Part shown: positions 20,480 through 32,102 of the stretch, piece after piece
Layout: every line of letters starts with the position of its first letter
Numbering within the stretch: position 1 is the first letter of the stretch
Assembly (NCBI GenBank): GCA_964016985.1
Contig: OZ024829.1
Span: forward strand, 72,236,110 to 72,300,109
Source: Anodontia alba
Taxonomy: Eukaryota; Mollusca; Bivalvia; Lucinida; Lucinidae
DNA length: 64,000 bases
Reading direction: 5' to 3'
Translations under genes and position numbers: made by a program
The notes under the pieces: model-generated
Database searches by the model: none
What the model saw: the letters and a program-made list of their open reading frames with translations, nothing else
Told to the model about the DNA's origin: nothing

Positions 20480-21642
20480 CCGAGCCGGTTGGGAGTGGAT
20501 TCGGGTGGAAAGGATTAAATTTTAGTATCCCACTGTGGTTTCACCCGGGCCGGTGGATCCGCTACGTTCCCATGGTAAAAATCGCCTGATAAAATTACTT
20601 TCGAACAGTTAAAATTCTATGCGATTATGACAGGCAATCGAAAACAGCCACGGGGGCCACGCGGTGATTCCGCGATGAAGTGAGAAAGCTGTTTCCAAAG
20701 GGGCGTGGCTAAAGCCAGTCGTACTTTTTCGGCATGCACGGTTGAATAGGACCAAACTGCCGACCTGATCAAATCAGTCTTTTCAACTCATTGTGTGACA
20801 GCAATTAACGAATTTTGATTGTAAACATTCCCATTCGCCATGAGAGTACAGAATTGTTGGTATCTACGTACACAAAACGTACCGCAAATTCGGTGCATAA
20901 ATTGCAATATTCGTACGTCCTGCTTGAGTCAGTTTTCGCTCATCAGCATCCTTTTGAATATTAATAAAGCATCGAAACACTGCTATTGCCGACGGACAAT
21001 AACGAATGCGTATGGCCAATGCATAGAAAAGGATGAGTTTTCCAAATTGCCACTTTCCGACCCCCAAAAAATAGGTTTATTCCCTTGTTCTCTTGAAATA
21101 TTAACCAATGCTGCCCTGCTCCTTGAATTACATTTGGGTGTTCCCTTGGTCCATAGAAAACCCCGGTAGCCCCATTCACTGTTCGAGTAGGTAACATGGG
21201 CCGCAACAAGGTTCCATATGAAAAAGTACCGGATTCTGTGGCTTAGTTTGGTCCGGCCAACAAGTGGGCACGGCATGGTCATTTTTACTTAATGTGCCGT
21301 AAAAAACAAAACAAACACTCAAAAATCACAAAGAGAATCAAACATCTGCCCCGAATCCACGAATTACGTATTTATGTTTGGTATTCCTGTAACTGCCTTT
21401 TCCCATGCAACAGCCGCACGCACTCAATATAAATGACGTACTGTAGTAAAAGACCGGGAAATTCTCACTCGCATGCAGCAACCGCACGTGTCAATATAAA
21501 TTTACTTAAAGGGGCGCTTCTGCTATCAAAGAGACATTGAATCAATGAGACAGCCCAAGCAAAAATGGTGTCCGTCGTACAAAAAACACACGTAACGAAC
21601 AAGGGGCCACAAGAGTTAATGACAATTCAAATGAGTGAGCGA

Positions 21643-21785
21643 GTTTTTTAACGTCCCACTAATAGCTAGTTCATACGGAGGTGTGGACCTTGGTTTAAAG
21701 TCCCATATGAAAGAAGCCTGGGATCGAACTCATGACCCCTGGGTGACAAGGCGAGCAGCTTTACCACTACACCACCGAGGCATCC
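21643..21785 (-). mobile_element. SINE2 copy in K3
   Basis: Same head (GTGGTGTAGTGGTAAAGC, GAGTTCGATCCC) and body as 10104-10256, at the same relative place in family K, so it was present before K copies separated. Confidence 0.75.
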
Positions 21786-22666
21786 TTTCCCAATATTTCA
21801 ATCTGTTAAATATCTAATAAAAGGGCTGCAGACATTTCACCATGCCCCACCACAGCACTTACATCAAACAAGTACCATAACTTTATTAATAAATTAATTA
21901 AGTTTCAAGAAAATATCGCAAACAGTTTTCAAGTTACAGAGCGGACACAAATATATTACAGAAATCACTAAAATAGTTTTGGTGTTCAAAGGGCCATAAC
22001 TCCAAAAGTAGGCTCTATCGTCGAAGTATATGAAAGAAAAGAAGGGCAGTTGTCAGTTTCTGCTGTAATAGCTTATGAATAAGCCCGCTCGGAAAAGTGT
22101 GCAAGTTCGTGTGCGTGCTCGATGAATAGTATTGACTGGGCAGTTTAACTCCAGTTCAAACAAAAATTACGTCGGTACAAAGTTCTCATGTCTGAAGTAT
22201 GATTTACAATGTACGAACTTTGAACCTGATAAAACCTGTAATACTACAATGTACGTGTGACCAGCAAAGACTCAGGTTAGTCTGTGCATCGACCCACAAG
22301 CTTCTTGCATACTGTACGATCAGTGAAGGGTCTGAACAGAATGTGCTGTTGCAGTCGCACTGTTTATTCCGCTTTGGACTGCCCGGCTATCGATGGTAAA
22401 TACGATCAGCGAATGCTCTTATCAGAATGTGCAGGCGCGTACTGACCCGAGTCTTCGCTCGTCGCACGTTTTGTTACACCCAGTAATCATAGGGGGTACT
22501 TACGATTAGCGAAGGCTCTGGTCAGACTACTGAGATCTGCTGATGTTCAGTCTCGGAGTGTGCAGGCTGATTCGTCTCTTCGTACAAGTTTTACTATAGG
22601 TTTTGCCATGCACAGACATGCGAGTTGTTTGTGCAAACCTTAACGATAAGCACATTGGGTACAATT

Positions 22667-22830
22667 TTCAGCAGACAACATTTTGAAATATTTTTCTCAT
22701 TCTTCCAAGACAACATTATTTGCACTTCATGCAAATTGTCTCCACTGCATGAAACGTCAAATCCTGTTTTCTTGGTAATGAAAAGAAAAAAAAAAAAAAA
22801 AAAAACGAATTAAATCTGTCGTCTGCTGAA
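22667..22830. mobile_element. Family M foldback element (copy 3)
   Basis: TTCAGCAGACAACA / TGTCGTCTGCTGAA ends, internal TGCACTTCATGCAA ... TTGCATGAA-type hairpin, and a poly-A run of about 20 near 22786-22805. Confidence 0.75.
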
Positions 22831-23183
22831 TTAGCCCAGAAGACGCTTTCCCGCCGATGCGCTAGGTTTATACAATGCGTCTCTTTTACTCGTTAAATAA
22901 ATTACGGTCTTGGTTTTGCATATCGCATATTGAAGCCACAAAAACAGAACACTTTACATGGAAACGAAAGTTCTGAAGATTGTTGTATAAGCCAATAAAT
23001 ATAATGTTATTAATGTATTAACTGTAAGAGAATAACGTAACAACGTATTCATTTGTACCCTGATAAATGCTGGGTAAGGTACTCACACTGCAGGTTTTAC
23101 TGATTTAAGGGAGCTAACTGTAACTGACTTAAAAGGGAGTTAACTGCAATTGCTTTACGCGTCTGATCTGTGCGAAATGGAAT

Positions 23184-23474
23184 GTTTGTTTGTTTGTGTT
23201 GAGGTTTTACGGCCTAGTCAACCCAATGGGGTCATGTCTAGCGCGGTCAGTTTACCTAACTACACGTTTACTGGGCAAGCTTAGTCCTCTAAGCGGTTAA
23301 CCAGTATTGCGCACATTCTTGCCAGAAACTGACAATTGCCCTTCTTGAATCAGCTGAAGGGAGAGAATGACCGTAGACAATATTTCATGATCAATCTCCA
23401 CGAAAGAATGTTGCCGACCTCGGCGGGGGTTGAACCCGCGACCTCCTGGTCTTCAGTCGGACGGCGCATCTTAC
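23184..23474 (-). mobile_element. SINE1 copy in K3, full-length type
   Basis: Minus-strand SINE1 with head (GTAAGATGCGCCGTCCGAC), box B and the CACAAACAAAC tail. Flanked by TGCGAAATGGAAT (23171-23183) and TGCAAAATGGAAT (23475-23487), a 13-bp duplication with one change. The same insertion is in K10. Confidence 0.9.
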
Positions 23475-23871
23475 TGCAAAATGGAATTGGGAAGAGCATT
23501 TTTTTTATGAATCTCGCCAATACAGAGGGGGCATGCTTATACAATAAGTGGTTAACTAGTACACGGAACTCCCTTCCGCCAGAAACTTGTAACTGCCAAT
23601 CTTGAAGCAGTGAAAGGAGCGAATGACCGTAGCAAATACATGTGTTTCATGATAAATCGCTCAATCTGTGAGGATCGAATGCACGATCCTGACCATCGGA
23701 GATTAATGCGTCCGCCTACGTGGCATTACTCGTATTTTTTTTTTTCGGAACGATGCTCGTTGATCTCCAAATAAAAGCCTTTAAGATAGCAGAAGCACCC
23801 CTTTAAGTACCTGGGTACAAGGTAAGAAATAAACAAACAGAAATACGTTATTTTTATTTCTTATTTTATTC

Positions 23872-23877
<6 letters not shown>

Positions 23878-23909
<32 letters not shown>
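23878..23909. repeat. Poly-T run
   Basis: About 31 consecutive T within K3. Confidence 0.95.
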
Positions 23910-23910
<1 letters not shown>

Positions 23911-24267
23911 TTTTGTTTTTTATCTCTAGGTAGAAATATTTCTGTATTTGTTCAGCGGCAAATCAGCCGAATGATGCGTAAGCATAATAAAGGTTCCGAT
24001 TTCCTCCCCATGCAAACTCGGAAAAATTCGGAGCTGTCAATCATTCTGACGTCACTAATCTTTCATTGCGAGCTCGCCATGATGAACTTTTGCCCACCGC
24101 GGAGTTCTACAGGTAAGTGGGTGGTTTTGCGGAGAGAACTCGGAGGAAACGCGGTGGACAAAAAATCCGTCGCGGTGGGAATTGGAGTAGGGTATCAGAA
24201 AGATCCGCGGTGGGCTAAAAAATCAACCCCACCAGTTCGGGGGGGATTTGAATAACCACCTGAGCTG

Positions 24268-25401
24268 TACTGTACATCCCTTTTCCGAATTAAAGTTTTG
24301 ACAAATTTCTGCGTCGCGGGATCTCTGAGGTCTCAAATTTGGTGCTGAAGTGGGACTGGGGCGCTTCTTTTGAGGGATGTTGGTGGTACCCCCAGCGGTC
24401 AAGGGCTTGTCTCTGGGTTGCAAGTACAAGGTATGTAGATGTTGCACATCTGTGCCCCACCTAAATCCCATGCTCCCTTGCAATTTCCTGTACTCATATA
24501 GAAGGACTGATGCAAGACTGTACTTCTGGACTAGCTGATACACCTTCGTAGTGTATGACAGATAGTCCATCAGTGCCGGGCCCTCTAATTTTCCATCCCC
24601 AGCCAGCTTGTACAGGATTGCCATGTTAGCGATGGACCACTGGGACAGGGACAGAGATTCTAGTTTTGGTTTTTTTGATCCTGATTTTAAGACAACTTGT
24701 TGATCACCCGTTTCCCCAATCACTGTCTCTTCATCCATGGTATTTGGAACGAAATCGCAAATATCAAGAAACACAGAGGTTGACTTACCCGTTGCTGAGG
24801 CAATGTGTATCTGCGGGTCATTCCACGAGGGTTGCACATTCGCCGTCACACTGCTAGCACTCGCACCTTGCGCACTTGAGGAAGCTTGGCTCACAGGAGT
24901 GGCCAAAACCCGAGCTTGATGGTTAATCAATGAATTTAACAAAGTTTGATTATACAAGTCTGTGGGAGTGGTCGTTGTTCCCCTCACTGGTGTCACCTCT
25001 GGTTGAGCCGTCGAAACAGATGCGGAAGTCTGTTGCTCGCCCACCGCCGTAGTTCCCGGTGGATTTGGTGCCCCCGATGGCACCAGAGCTTTAGCTATCT
25101 GCATGATTAACCGACGTTGCCCGATAGGGATTTTGCTAGAACCTAGGTCCGCAAAATTTACTAGTCTAAGTGCTTCAAGACTGTCATAACCTCTGAACAG
25201 TAATTCGTGGATAGCGACCTTTTTCACCTTATTGTCGAGACAATATTTAATCATAATATCCTCGTCTGAGAGGTCACCTATGGTAGCATGTCCCGTATTT
25301 GAGCTAGAATTGTCGCCCATTGCACCCTCCATTATTTCAGTGTCCTGGTCAGTGTGAGGCATTTCTTTTTTGTTTTCCAAGTTGAAATTTACAACATGCA
25401 C
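24268..25401 (-). pseudogene. DIRS gag-like protein, truncated by K3
   Basis: About 378 native codons from ATG 25401. An acidic N-terminal half contains SDEDIMIKYCLDNKVKKVAI and ELLFRGYDSLEALRLVNF, a short helical domain. A Ser/Thr/Pro-rich linker (about residues 115-195) follows, then a conserved block with LSLSQWSIANMAILYKLA and DYLSYTTKVYQLVQKYSLAS, typical of gag-like proteins in Ngaro/DIRS elements. Just before the break lies EICQNFNSEKGC, the start of a Cys knuckle. The last 15 residues of the open frame (VQLRWLFKSPPNWWG) are translated from the K3 terminal repeat and are foreign. It would package element RNA. The start codon lies 19 nt after the stop of the small upstream ORF. Confidence 0.78.
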
Positions 25402-25419
25402 GAGGTTAATGAGTCAAGT

Positions 25420-25644
25420 TTACTGGCGTGGGTGGACTGATAAACATTTTTGACACCAGAAATGACAGTCAATTTCTCGACAGAAGGCTGAACAATCAAG
25501 GAATCTATACCATCGCGCATCAGTCTGTGTTTCTGCCTGGGAAGCTATATCTACCAGTCGTTTAAATTCAGTTTCCGGAATTACGTAGTAGTCTGGTATT
25601 CTAAAAATCACACGAAGAAATGGAGTGTTTTTCTCCCTCTCCAT
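25420..25644 (-). CDS. Small Cys-rich protein upstream of DIRS gag
   Basis: 74 codons. The core RFLDCSAFCREIDCHFWCQKC gives C-x3-C-x4-C-x3-C-x2-C, a zinc-ribbon-like cluster. The N-terminal half (PFLRVIFRIPDYYVIPETEF) is hydrophobic and aromatic. A clearly related ORF at 50178-50447 shares IP-(D/E)-(Y/W)-YV, FRFLDCSAFC and CQKC, and both precede a gag-like start with the same D(E/M)..(M/V)IK(Y/F)..D block. Conservation of the Cys cluster between two diverged copies argues for a real element protein, perhaps a nucleic-acid-binding accessory. I do not recognise a named family. No membrane segment or signal peptide. Confidence 0.65.
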   Translation of the reverse strand: MEREKNTPFLRVIFRIPDYYVIPETEFKRLVDIASQAETQTDARWYRFLDCSAFCREIDCHFWCQKCLSVHPRQ

Positions 25645-25934
25645 GATTGTTCAATACTCCGTTGTTTAAATTGTCAACTCACAAGTCGATTTCCTTCCGT
25701 GAAAAAAAAAAAAATACAAAAAAACGAAAAAGACACAGAGAAACTGCTGTTTAATTGAAATGTCACGTCTTTAAAAGAATATTATCCATTGATCAGGCTT
25801 TATTCTTCTCGCAAACACAAAGTTAAAAGATTTCCTTTGAAAAAAATTCACAGAAATGATGTTGACGTGAAGCGGTGATTCCAGACAATGACGCTTATAT
25901 TCCAGCGTGCGCAAATGCTGACAGATTTGATTTC

Positions 25935-25970
25935 ATTGGCTGCCAAGTTCAAAACAATTTTTTTGATTGG
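25935..25970 (-). promoter_or_regulatory. Paired CCAAT boxes upstream of the DIRS element ORFs
   Basis: Two inverted CCAAT boxes (ATTGG on plus at 25935-25939 and 25966-25970) start 31 bp apart and about 300 bp upstream of the first ORF on the minus strand. The third DIRS-like copy has CCAAT at 49681 and 49712, the same 31-bp spacing and orientation relative to its ORF, with AATCAAATCT nearby in both. Likely an NF-Y-type promoter element. Confidence 0.55.
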
Positions 25971-26338
25971 TCAGCAAATGCCCGGGATTTCTGGCTGACG
26001 GATTTGAAAGAAGCGCCTGGCCGTGAGGTGGCGTTCCTCTCAACTTTTGGCGGAATTGAAGAAGGGTCCTGCGCCAGTCAAACAAGAATATGTTTATTTA
26101 TTAGAAAACATTATTCATGAAGGTAAAGGAATCCCTCTAAACCAGATTCATAAAAAAATAATCACCAAACAGTTTAAATTGTAAAATAACAAAATCACGT
26201 TGCGCACGAGACTTCCGGTACGCACCCCAGTGGGTGGGGTGATGTAAACAAAACAATGTGAGCATGTCATTCCACGTGAAATTTAAAAACAGATTACTAT
26301 GTAATCTTACTAATAAATGATTTTTTTTTTTTTTTTTT

Positions 26339-26780
26339 GTAGTCTGCTGAATTAGCCCAGATAGTGGTAATTCGATACCCGTGAGCACCAAGTGTTGTGT
26401 CTGAGCAAGACACGTTATCCGCGTATCTATTAGTATTGGTAGACTCTGCCTAGAATGTCCGCGAGGGCATATATATGACAATAAGGTCCAAATTGCATTT
26501 TGAAGATGCTTTCCTGCCGATGCTAGTTTTATACATGCGTCTATTTTACTCGTTAAATAAATTACGGCCTTGGTTTTGCATATCGAATGTTGAAGACACA
26601 AAAACAGAACACTTTACATGGAAACGAAAGTTTTGAAGATTGCTCTATAAGCCAATAAAGATAATGTTATTAATGTATATATTGTAAGAGAATAACATAA
26701 CAATATTCATTTGTACCCTGGTAAATGTGGGGTAATGTCCTCACACTGCAGGGTTTTTACTCTTTTAAGGGAGGTAACTC
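26339..26780 (+). repeat. Family K fragment K4
   Basis: Starts in the family M right end (GTCTGCTGAATTAGCCCAGA), then a tRNA-SINE-like remnant with GAGCACCAAGTGTTGTGTC, then the K block TTACGGCCTTGGTTTTGCAT through GCCAATAAA and TGTACCCTGGTAAATG. Diverged and partial. Confidence 0.65.
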
Positions 26781-26966
26781 CAGAAACTTGTAACTGCCAA
26801 TCTTGCAGCAGTGGAAGAACCGAATGACCGTAGCAAATGTGTTTCATGATAAGTGGGGATCGAATCGCGTTCGATTCCCGCCGGTGCGATAGCATTTTCC
26901 AATAAAGTCAGTGCAAACAACTTATAAGTCGAAAGGAGACGTGCCATATTTATATGAGGGTAAAAC

Positions 26967-26968
<2 letters not shown>

Positions 26969-27051
<83 letters not shown>
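26969..27051. repeat. (GA)n microsatellite
   Basis: About 40 GA units with one ATA interruption near 26999. It yields a spurious Leu-Ser-repeat ORF on the minus strand. Confidence 0.98.
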
Positions 27052-27054
<3 letters not shown>

Positions 27055-27059
27055 TTTGC

Positions 27060-28730
27060 AAAACTTGTCAGATTCTGGCTGGTCCATTTTAGGTACATCC
27101 AGCTATGAGATTTGGTTATTCCTAGAAAAATGGCTAAACCGTTTTTGCAAACAGTGAATACCTGACCAGACGCCGCGTTCTATTATCTCAAAATGGCTTT
27201 TTTTTTTTTTTTGTCGTTGTTGTTGAAAGAGACATAAGACACAAAGTCACGGTGATCTAAATAGACAGTCGTATCCCTGGTCCAATCATCAACCGTCCAG
27301 GCCTCGATTCGAGTAGTGTAGATACATTCCAGTGTGTCCGTTTGTCTCCCCTGTCAAATCAAATGTATCCATACTTTAACCCTTGAAGCGCTTAGCATAT
27401 TCAGCAGACGGCATTTACATTTTTTTCTTATTTTCCTGTGTAAATTAAGTGTGACATTACATGCGAATCGTCTGCTGGGGCAGACGATTCAAAAGAAATG
27501 TTCATCCTAATTTTCACCGTAAAATACTAAAACAGATCGGCATCTCCTCTAGAATTTTTAGCAATGCTTCAGGGGTTCAAACTATTTTCTTGGCAGCAGC
27601 AGCACGTGTAAAGTGAATATAGGAAGACTCAGGCGACCACACCTTTAATCCAAAACTAAAACTGGGTGATTAAGGTAAGGTGTTTTTTTTTGTGTTTTTT
27701 TTTGCGAGGAGAGCGCTATATATAAAATTTCGCGATGTATTCGGGGTAACATTTACACAGACAGATGCAACGATTCTCATACTTATAAAGGCATGCTGCT
27801 GGAACACATTATTTATATTAATATATTTATATTATATTTAAAATAATATTCATACAAGCTCCATGGATGTAAGGATGAAGTTACTGATCATGATTGCATT
27901 GGTTGTTTAATATGTGTAAGTCTCAAACATGCGTAAATGATAAACTTTCGGTGTGTCGTGTTCATTATTACATAAAAAATAATTTTAAATTCGTAATTAT
28001 TATTTACTTTCATTTTTTCCCGAGGTAATTGAAGATAGATTAATACAGTTGCTAACAATCATAAATTAACACGTTCTAATGGTCTTTGATGCGACAAATA
28101 CCTGATTAATTACCTTGCATATCCTTAGGCGCAAAACCAAACAACATAATCAACAGGTATAATTAAATCATCACTGTAAATTGAAAAATATCAAAAGAAA
28201 TCACCGACAGTCAGCTAAGAATTGATGAATGAATGAAGGAAGGAAGGTAGGAAGGAACGAACAAATGAATGAATGAAAAAGAAATTAATAAATCAATTAG
28301 ATTTCAGAAAAACAAGACATGTGTTTATGCAGGCCCGTATCCTCAAACGCGCCTACGGAGATGGCCCGTGGGGTGTATTTATCTCCATTTTTTAATATAT
28401 GTCCATGAAATATCGTTTGTCATTTGTGTCAGAAATTACTTATTTCTGCTTTTTAGCATAGTACATGGTGTGTGGATATTTGTTAGGTATAAGTAGGAAT
28501 GCAAAGTTCAGGGAACGCCACAATCAGAAGATGAGGCCAACTCACAGCACCCAGAGGAAGAAAATAAATGGACAAGTAGCATTATATGGACAGACAAACA
28601 AGCAAATGACTCAGCTCTAATAGTGATTCCCCCATTATACCCTTAACTTATCTCGCCCCTATCTAACAAACGACCCCTAACCCATCCCTACCCTATCCTG
28701 ATCCACCCTAACGTATCATACCCTCCCCCA
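27060..28730. other. Long stretch without recognised genes
   Basis: Holds T runs (27197-27213), a 26-bp perfect palindrome (27465-27490), AT-rich DNA, imperfect GAAT/GGAA repeats (28224-28280) and a C/T-rich stretch with CCCTAACC-like motifs (28640-28740). I see no coding exon, tRNA or known repeat family. It may be the least TE-dense part of the window. Confidence 0.45.
27465..27490. repeat. Perfect palindrome related to family M ends
   Basis: GAATCGTCTGC-TGGG-GCAGACGATTC, arms 11 bp. Upstream at 27397 is TTCAGCAGACGGCA, the family M terminus, so this may be two M ends facing each other. Confidence 0.7.
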
Positions 28731-28739
28731 CCCCACCCT

Positions 28740-29125
28740 TCCATGGTGATTTCGGTGGGGATTTCGGTTATTCCGGTGACCCGTTTGAGACTTACTACTG
28801 GCCATATATTTTTTTTTTATATACATCATACATAACTAAATCAGTCGGATTAAATTATTCACTGAATTGATGAATGTTTTATACAAAAAGTCGTATGTAC
28901 AATGTTTTCAAATAATAATAATAATAAAGCACTTGAGAATTTGCAAATTATTTGAGGTTAAAATATATTCCCTTTTCCATTAGGTTGACATAATATTACT
29001 TAATTAATTAAAGCCAATATTGGTGTCTTTAATAGGTATCTTTCACACGTATACCTATATTTTTCACGGGTATTCCGGTATTTTGGTAGTATTCCGGTAT
29101 TTTGGTGATTCGTGTGACACCCTTC
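28740..29125 (-). repeat. Family N repeat, copy 2 (inverted)
   Basis: About 28950-29125 is the reverse complement of 11752-11920 (TTCCGGTATTTTGGTAGTAT, CGGGTATTCCGG). The outer part begins near GGTGATTTCGGTGGGG (28744). It adjoins family K at CCCTTCCGCCAG (29119), as in K1. Confidence 0.6.
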
Positions 29126-29783
29126 CGCCAGAAACTTGTAACTGCCAATCTTGAAGCAGTGATTCATGATAAATCGCTACAATCTATGGGGATAGAATGC
29201 GCGATCTGGACCATCGGAGATTAATGTGTCCACCTCGGAAGCATTATTCGTGTTTTTTTTTTTTCGGGACAATGCTAGTTGATCTCCAAATAAAAGCCTC
29301 TAAGATAGCAGAAGCGCCCCTTTAAGTACCCAGGTACAAGGTAAGAAATAAACAAACAGAAATACGTTTTTTTTCTTGTTTTATTCATTAATTCTTTTTT
29401 TCTTTTCTTTTTTTTTTTTTGTTGTTGTTGTTTTTAGTCTCTAGGTAGAAATATTTCTGTATTTATTCAGCGGCAAATCAGCCGAATGATGCATAAGCAA
29501 AATAAAGGTTCCGATTTCCTCCCCATGCAAACTCGGAAAATTCGGAGCTGTCAATCATTCTGACGTCACTAATCTGTCATTTTGAGCTCGTCAGAATAAA
29601 CTTTTGCCCACCGCGGAGTTCTACAGGTAAGTTGCTGGTTTTGCGGAGGGAACTCGGCAGAAACGTGGTGGGCAAAAAATCCGTCGCGGAGGGAAATGGA
29701 GTGGGGTATCGGGAAGATCCGCAGTGGGCTAAAAAATCAACCCCACCGGTTCGGGGGGGGATTTTGAAAAACCACTTGAGCTG
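29125..29783 (+). repeat. Family K fragment K5 with right TIR
   Basis: Matches 23566-24267 of K3: CCGCCAGAAACTTGTAACTG through TTCGGGGGGG and the right terminus ACCACTTGAGCTG. It lacks the interior copy of the sequence before CCGCCAG. Confidence 0.75.
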
Positions 29784-29789
29784 TATTGT

Positions 29790-30585
29790 AAGTCTGTTGT
29801 AATGCACAAGCCTTAGGTGAAAAAAAATTGCATCTGATCTTGGCTGAGCCATATAGCCTAAACTGTATATCGGTGTCAGTTCATTCAGTACATCTTTAAG
29901 CATTTTACCTTATGGTTTTTCCATTAATTTTTTCTGTTTTACTGTCTGTTTAACATTATTGATGTCTTTGTTTATAACACTTTCACCTATTTTAGATGAT
30001 ACATACTGCCTAATGTTTTTGGTTTCAACATTCATTTCAATGAAGGTTTTATTTCATAATTTCATCTGCCGTCAGGATTATTATTGTCAAAGATGAGTTT
30101 TGTTACTTTATATTTTTCTCCATTGCTATCAAGATGAAGTCTGAGAACAGCTGAACAACCAGTTGCGAAATATTATTGCTGCACAGGTCTTTTACCCTCA
30201 CTCCTTATTCTTGGTTTGCCATAATGTTTTTCACACTTTCACCCATGACAAAAGGTGATATTCATTGTTTTTATCTTAACTGGAAGTCAGTGAAATAGTT
30301 ATTATTATTAAAAGAATTTTGTACATTTGTGTAAATGATGTTTCAAAATCAATTCTTAAAAAATATTTTACCGGTTGTCGCTTTTGACAACCGGTTGTCA
30401 ATAGTCACTTCCTATTTTTTAAAAGATTAGTGTATTGGATTAATATTTTATACACAGGTATATAATCATAAAATGTAGGTCAAATTCAATTTAAGGTAAA
30501 ATTCGCCAATTATTATGGGAGTTATGGCTCGTTTTCAACTTCATTTTTTTGCAAAATGCCTGTGTGCGGGTTAGGATAGCCCCTG
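29790..30585. other. Unassigned AT-rich sequence
   Basis: No convincing ORF. One inverted pair, CGGTTGTC...GACAACCG, at 30372-30399. No repeat family recognised. Confidence 0.4.
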
Positions 30586-30772
30586 GGCAGGGGCACCTGT
30601 GTCATATTGACACATTTCTAGTTTCTTCTGTTTCTTCAGTTATATTCCTGTTCCTTCCCTGTCCCCCTCTTTCACCTCCTCTACTATCTTTTCTATCCCT
30701 TTTCTCCCTTGCTCTGGGAGAAGGCACAAAATGACCAACTAGGATTGATGTGTGGCTAAACCCCATCACAGT
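30585..30772 (+). mobile_element. Probable Helentron-like 3' terminus followed by a 5'-truncated SINE3
   Basis: TGTGTCATATTGACACA (hairpin) followed by TTTCTAG resembles the 3' end at 60739-60780 (GTGTC-ATATG-GACAC then TTTTTCTAG). The rest, TTCTTCTGTTTCTTCAG to GTGTGGCTAAACCCC, matches the 3' part of SINE3 at 12750-13033. Confidence 0.55.
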
Positions 30773-30949
30773 CAATGTTCCAGAACCAATACATTAGAGC
30801 TTCTCTGGGCTCCAGATAAGAGAGAGTAAACAGTAAAGGTTTGTAGGGCCCCGGATAAGCGACATTAAACACTAATTTCTTTAGGGCTCAAGCTAAGATG
30901 AAAATAAAAGATCAGAGGGCTCCTGATAAGAGATAAAATAGAACCGAAA

Positions 30950-32102
30950 GGCCAATTGACTCCAAACTTGCTAGGAAGCATCAGGATGACTTGTAGATCA
31001 AAAATAGCTAAAATCGTGCCGATCGGAAATCCAAGATGGCCGCCATGGCCGCCATCTTGAAAATCTATTTTTCGCTTCTACTCCTAAACCCAAAAGCCAA
31101 TTGACTCCAAACTTGGTAGGAGGCATTGGGGTGACTTATAGATCAAAAATAGCTAAAATCGTGCCTATCGGAAATCCAAGATGGCCGCCATGGCAGCCAT
31201 CTTGAAAATCTATTTTTCGCTTCTTCTCCTGAACCGAAAGACCAGTTGACTCCAAACTTGGTAGGAAGCATCAGGGTGACTTGTAGATCAAAAATAGCTA
31301 AAATCATGTCGATCGTAAAACCAGGATGGGCGCCATGGCAGCCATCTTGAAAATCGATTTTTCGCTTCTTCTCTCGAACCGAAAGGCCAGTTGACTCGAA
31401 ACTTGGTAGGAAGCATTGGGATCTTGTAGATCAAAAATAGCTAAAATCATGCCAATCGTAAATCAAAGATGGCCGCCATGGCGGCCATCTTGAAAATCTA
31501 TTTTTCGCTTCTTCTCCTAAACCCAAAAGTCATTTGACTCGAAACTTAGTAGGAAGCATCAGGGTGACTTGTAGATCAAATATAGCTAAAATCGTTCTGA
31601 TCAGATATCCCAGATGGCCACCATGGCCGCCTTCTTGAAAATCTATATTTAGCTTCTTCTCCTGCACCGAAAGGCCAATTGACTCCAAACTTCGTAGGAG
31701 ACATTGGGGTGACTTGTAGATCAAAAATAGCTAAAATCGTGCCAATCGGATATCTAAGATGGCCGCCATGGCAGCCATCTTGAAAATCTATTTTTCGCCT
31801 CTTCTCCTGAACTGAAAGGCCAGTTGACTCGAAACTTGGTAGGAAGCATTGGGGTGACTCGTAGATCAAAAATAGCTAAAATCGTGCCGATCGTAAATCC
31901 AAGCTGGCTGCCATTTAAGAGTTTGTTCAAATGATCACGCTCAATTGACTGGCATGCCATATATCTTCTTCAAAATAAAGAACTGCTTAAATGATGATCT
32001 TTTCATTAGTTGCGATGACAGGATTGGAAAAATGTTGCATAACATCTGCATATCTGCAGTGGCTATGTCACTCAGGTGAGCGACCCGTGGCCCGTGGGCC
32101 TC
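30950..32102 (+). mobile_element. Helentron-like element, 5'-truncated, with array A
   Basis: Seven array A units (about 143 bp each; key blocks GAACCGAAAGGCCA, CAAACTTGGTAGGAAGCAT, CAAGATGGCCGCCATGG) lead to the family 3' end: CTCAGGTGAGC (32071-32081), hairpin GGCCC-GT-GGGCC (32089-32100), then TCTTTTT. The 5' subterminal repeat is missing. Confidence 0.7.

Larger units (their letters stand above)
20414..24267. mobile_element. Family K element K3, TIR-bounded, inserted in the DIRS gag
   Basis: Both ends carry CAGCTCAGGTGGTTTTTCAA (left 20414; right complement ending 24267, with one change), extended by C-rich sequence and GAACCGG-like blocks. Since the two DIRS gag halves flank it, these are real ends. 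CAGTA outside the left end and TACTG outside the right leave the precise boundary and target duplication (possibly TA) unresolved. The interior contains a C31 run, SINE2 (21643-21785), family M (22667-22830), SINE1 (23184-23474) and a second box B-like segment (GGATCGAATGCACGATCC, about 23671). No transposase seen. Confidence 0.75.
17270..26130 (-). mobile_element. DIRS-like tyrosine-recombinase retrotransposon, interrupted
   Basis: Minus-strand order: paired CCAAT boxes (25970-25935), small Cys-rich ORF (25644-25420), gag-like ORF (25401-24268, resuming at 20413), RT-RNase H (to 18659) and tyrosine recombinase (18795-17686) overlapping the RT ORF by 137 nt. RT-RH plus tyrosine recombinase, with no integrase or protease, defines the DIRS order. 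It is split by a 3.85-kb family K insertion (20414-24267) inside gag. I could not identify its inverted or split terminal repeats with confidence, so outer limits are approximate. A TGTTGCATCAA hairpin sits at 17273-17301 near the 3' side. Confidence 0.8.

Noticed and set aside
20124..20589. Poly-proline ORFs on the plus strand
   Set aside because: Translation of a 31-C homopolymer next to a transposon terminus, antisense to the DIRS gag.
26765..27061. Leu-Ser repeat protein on the minus strand
   Set aside because: Reads through the (GA)n microsatellite.
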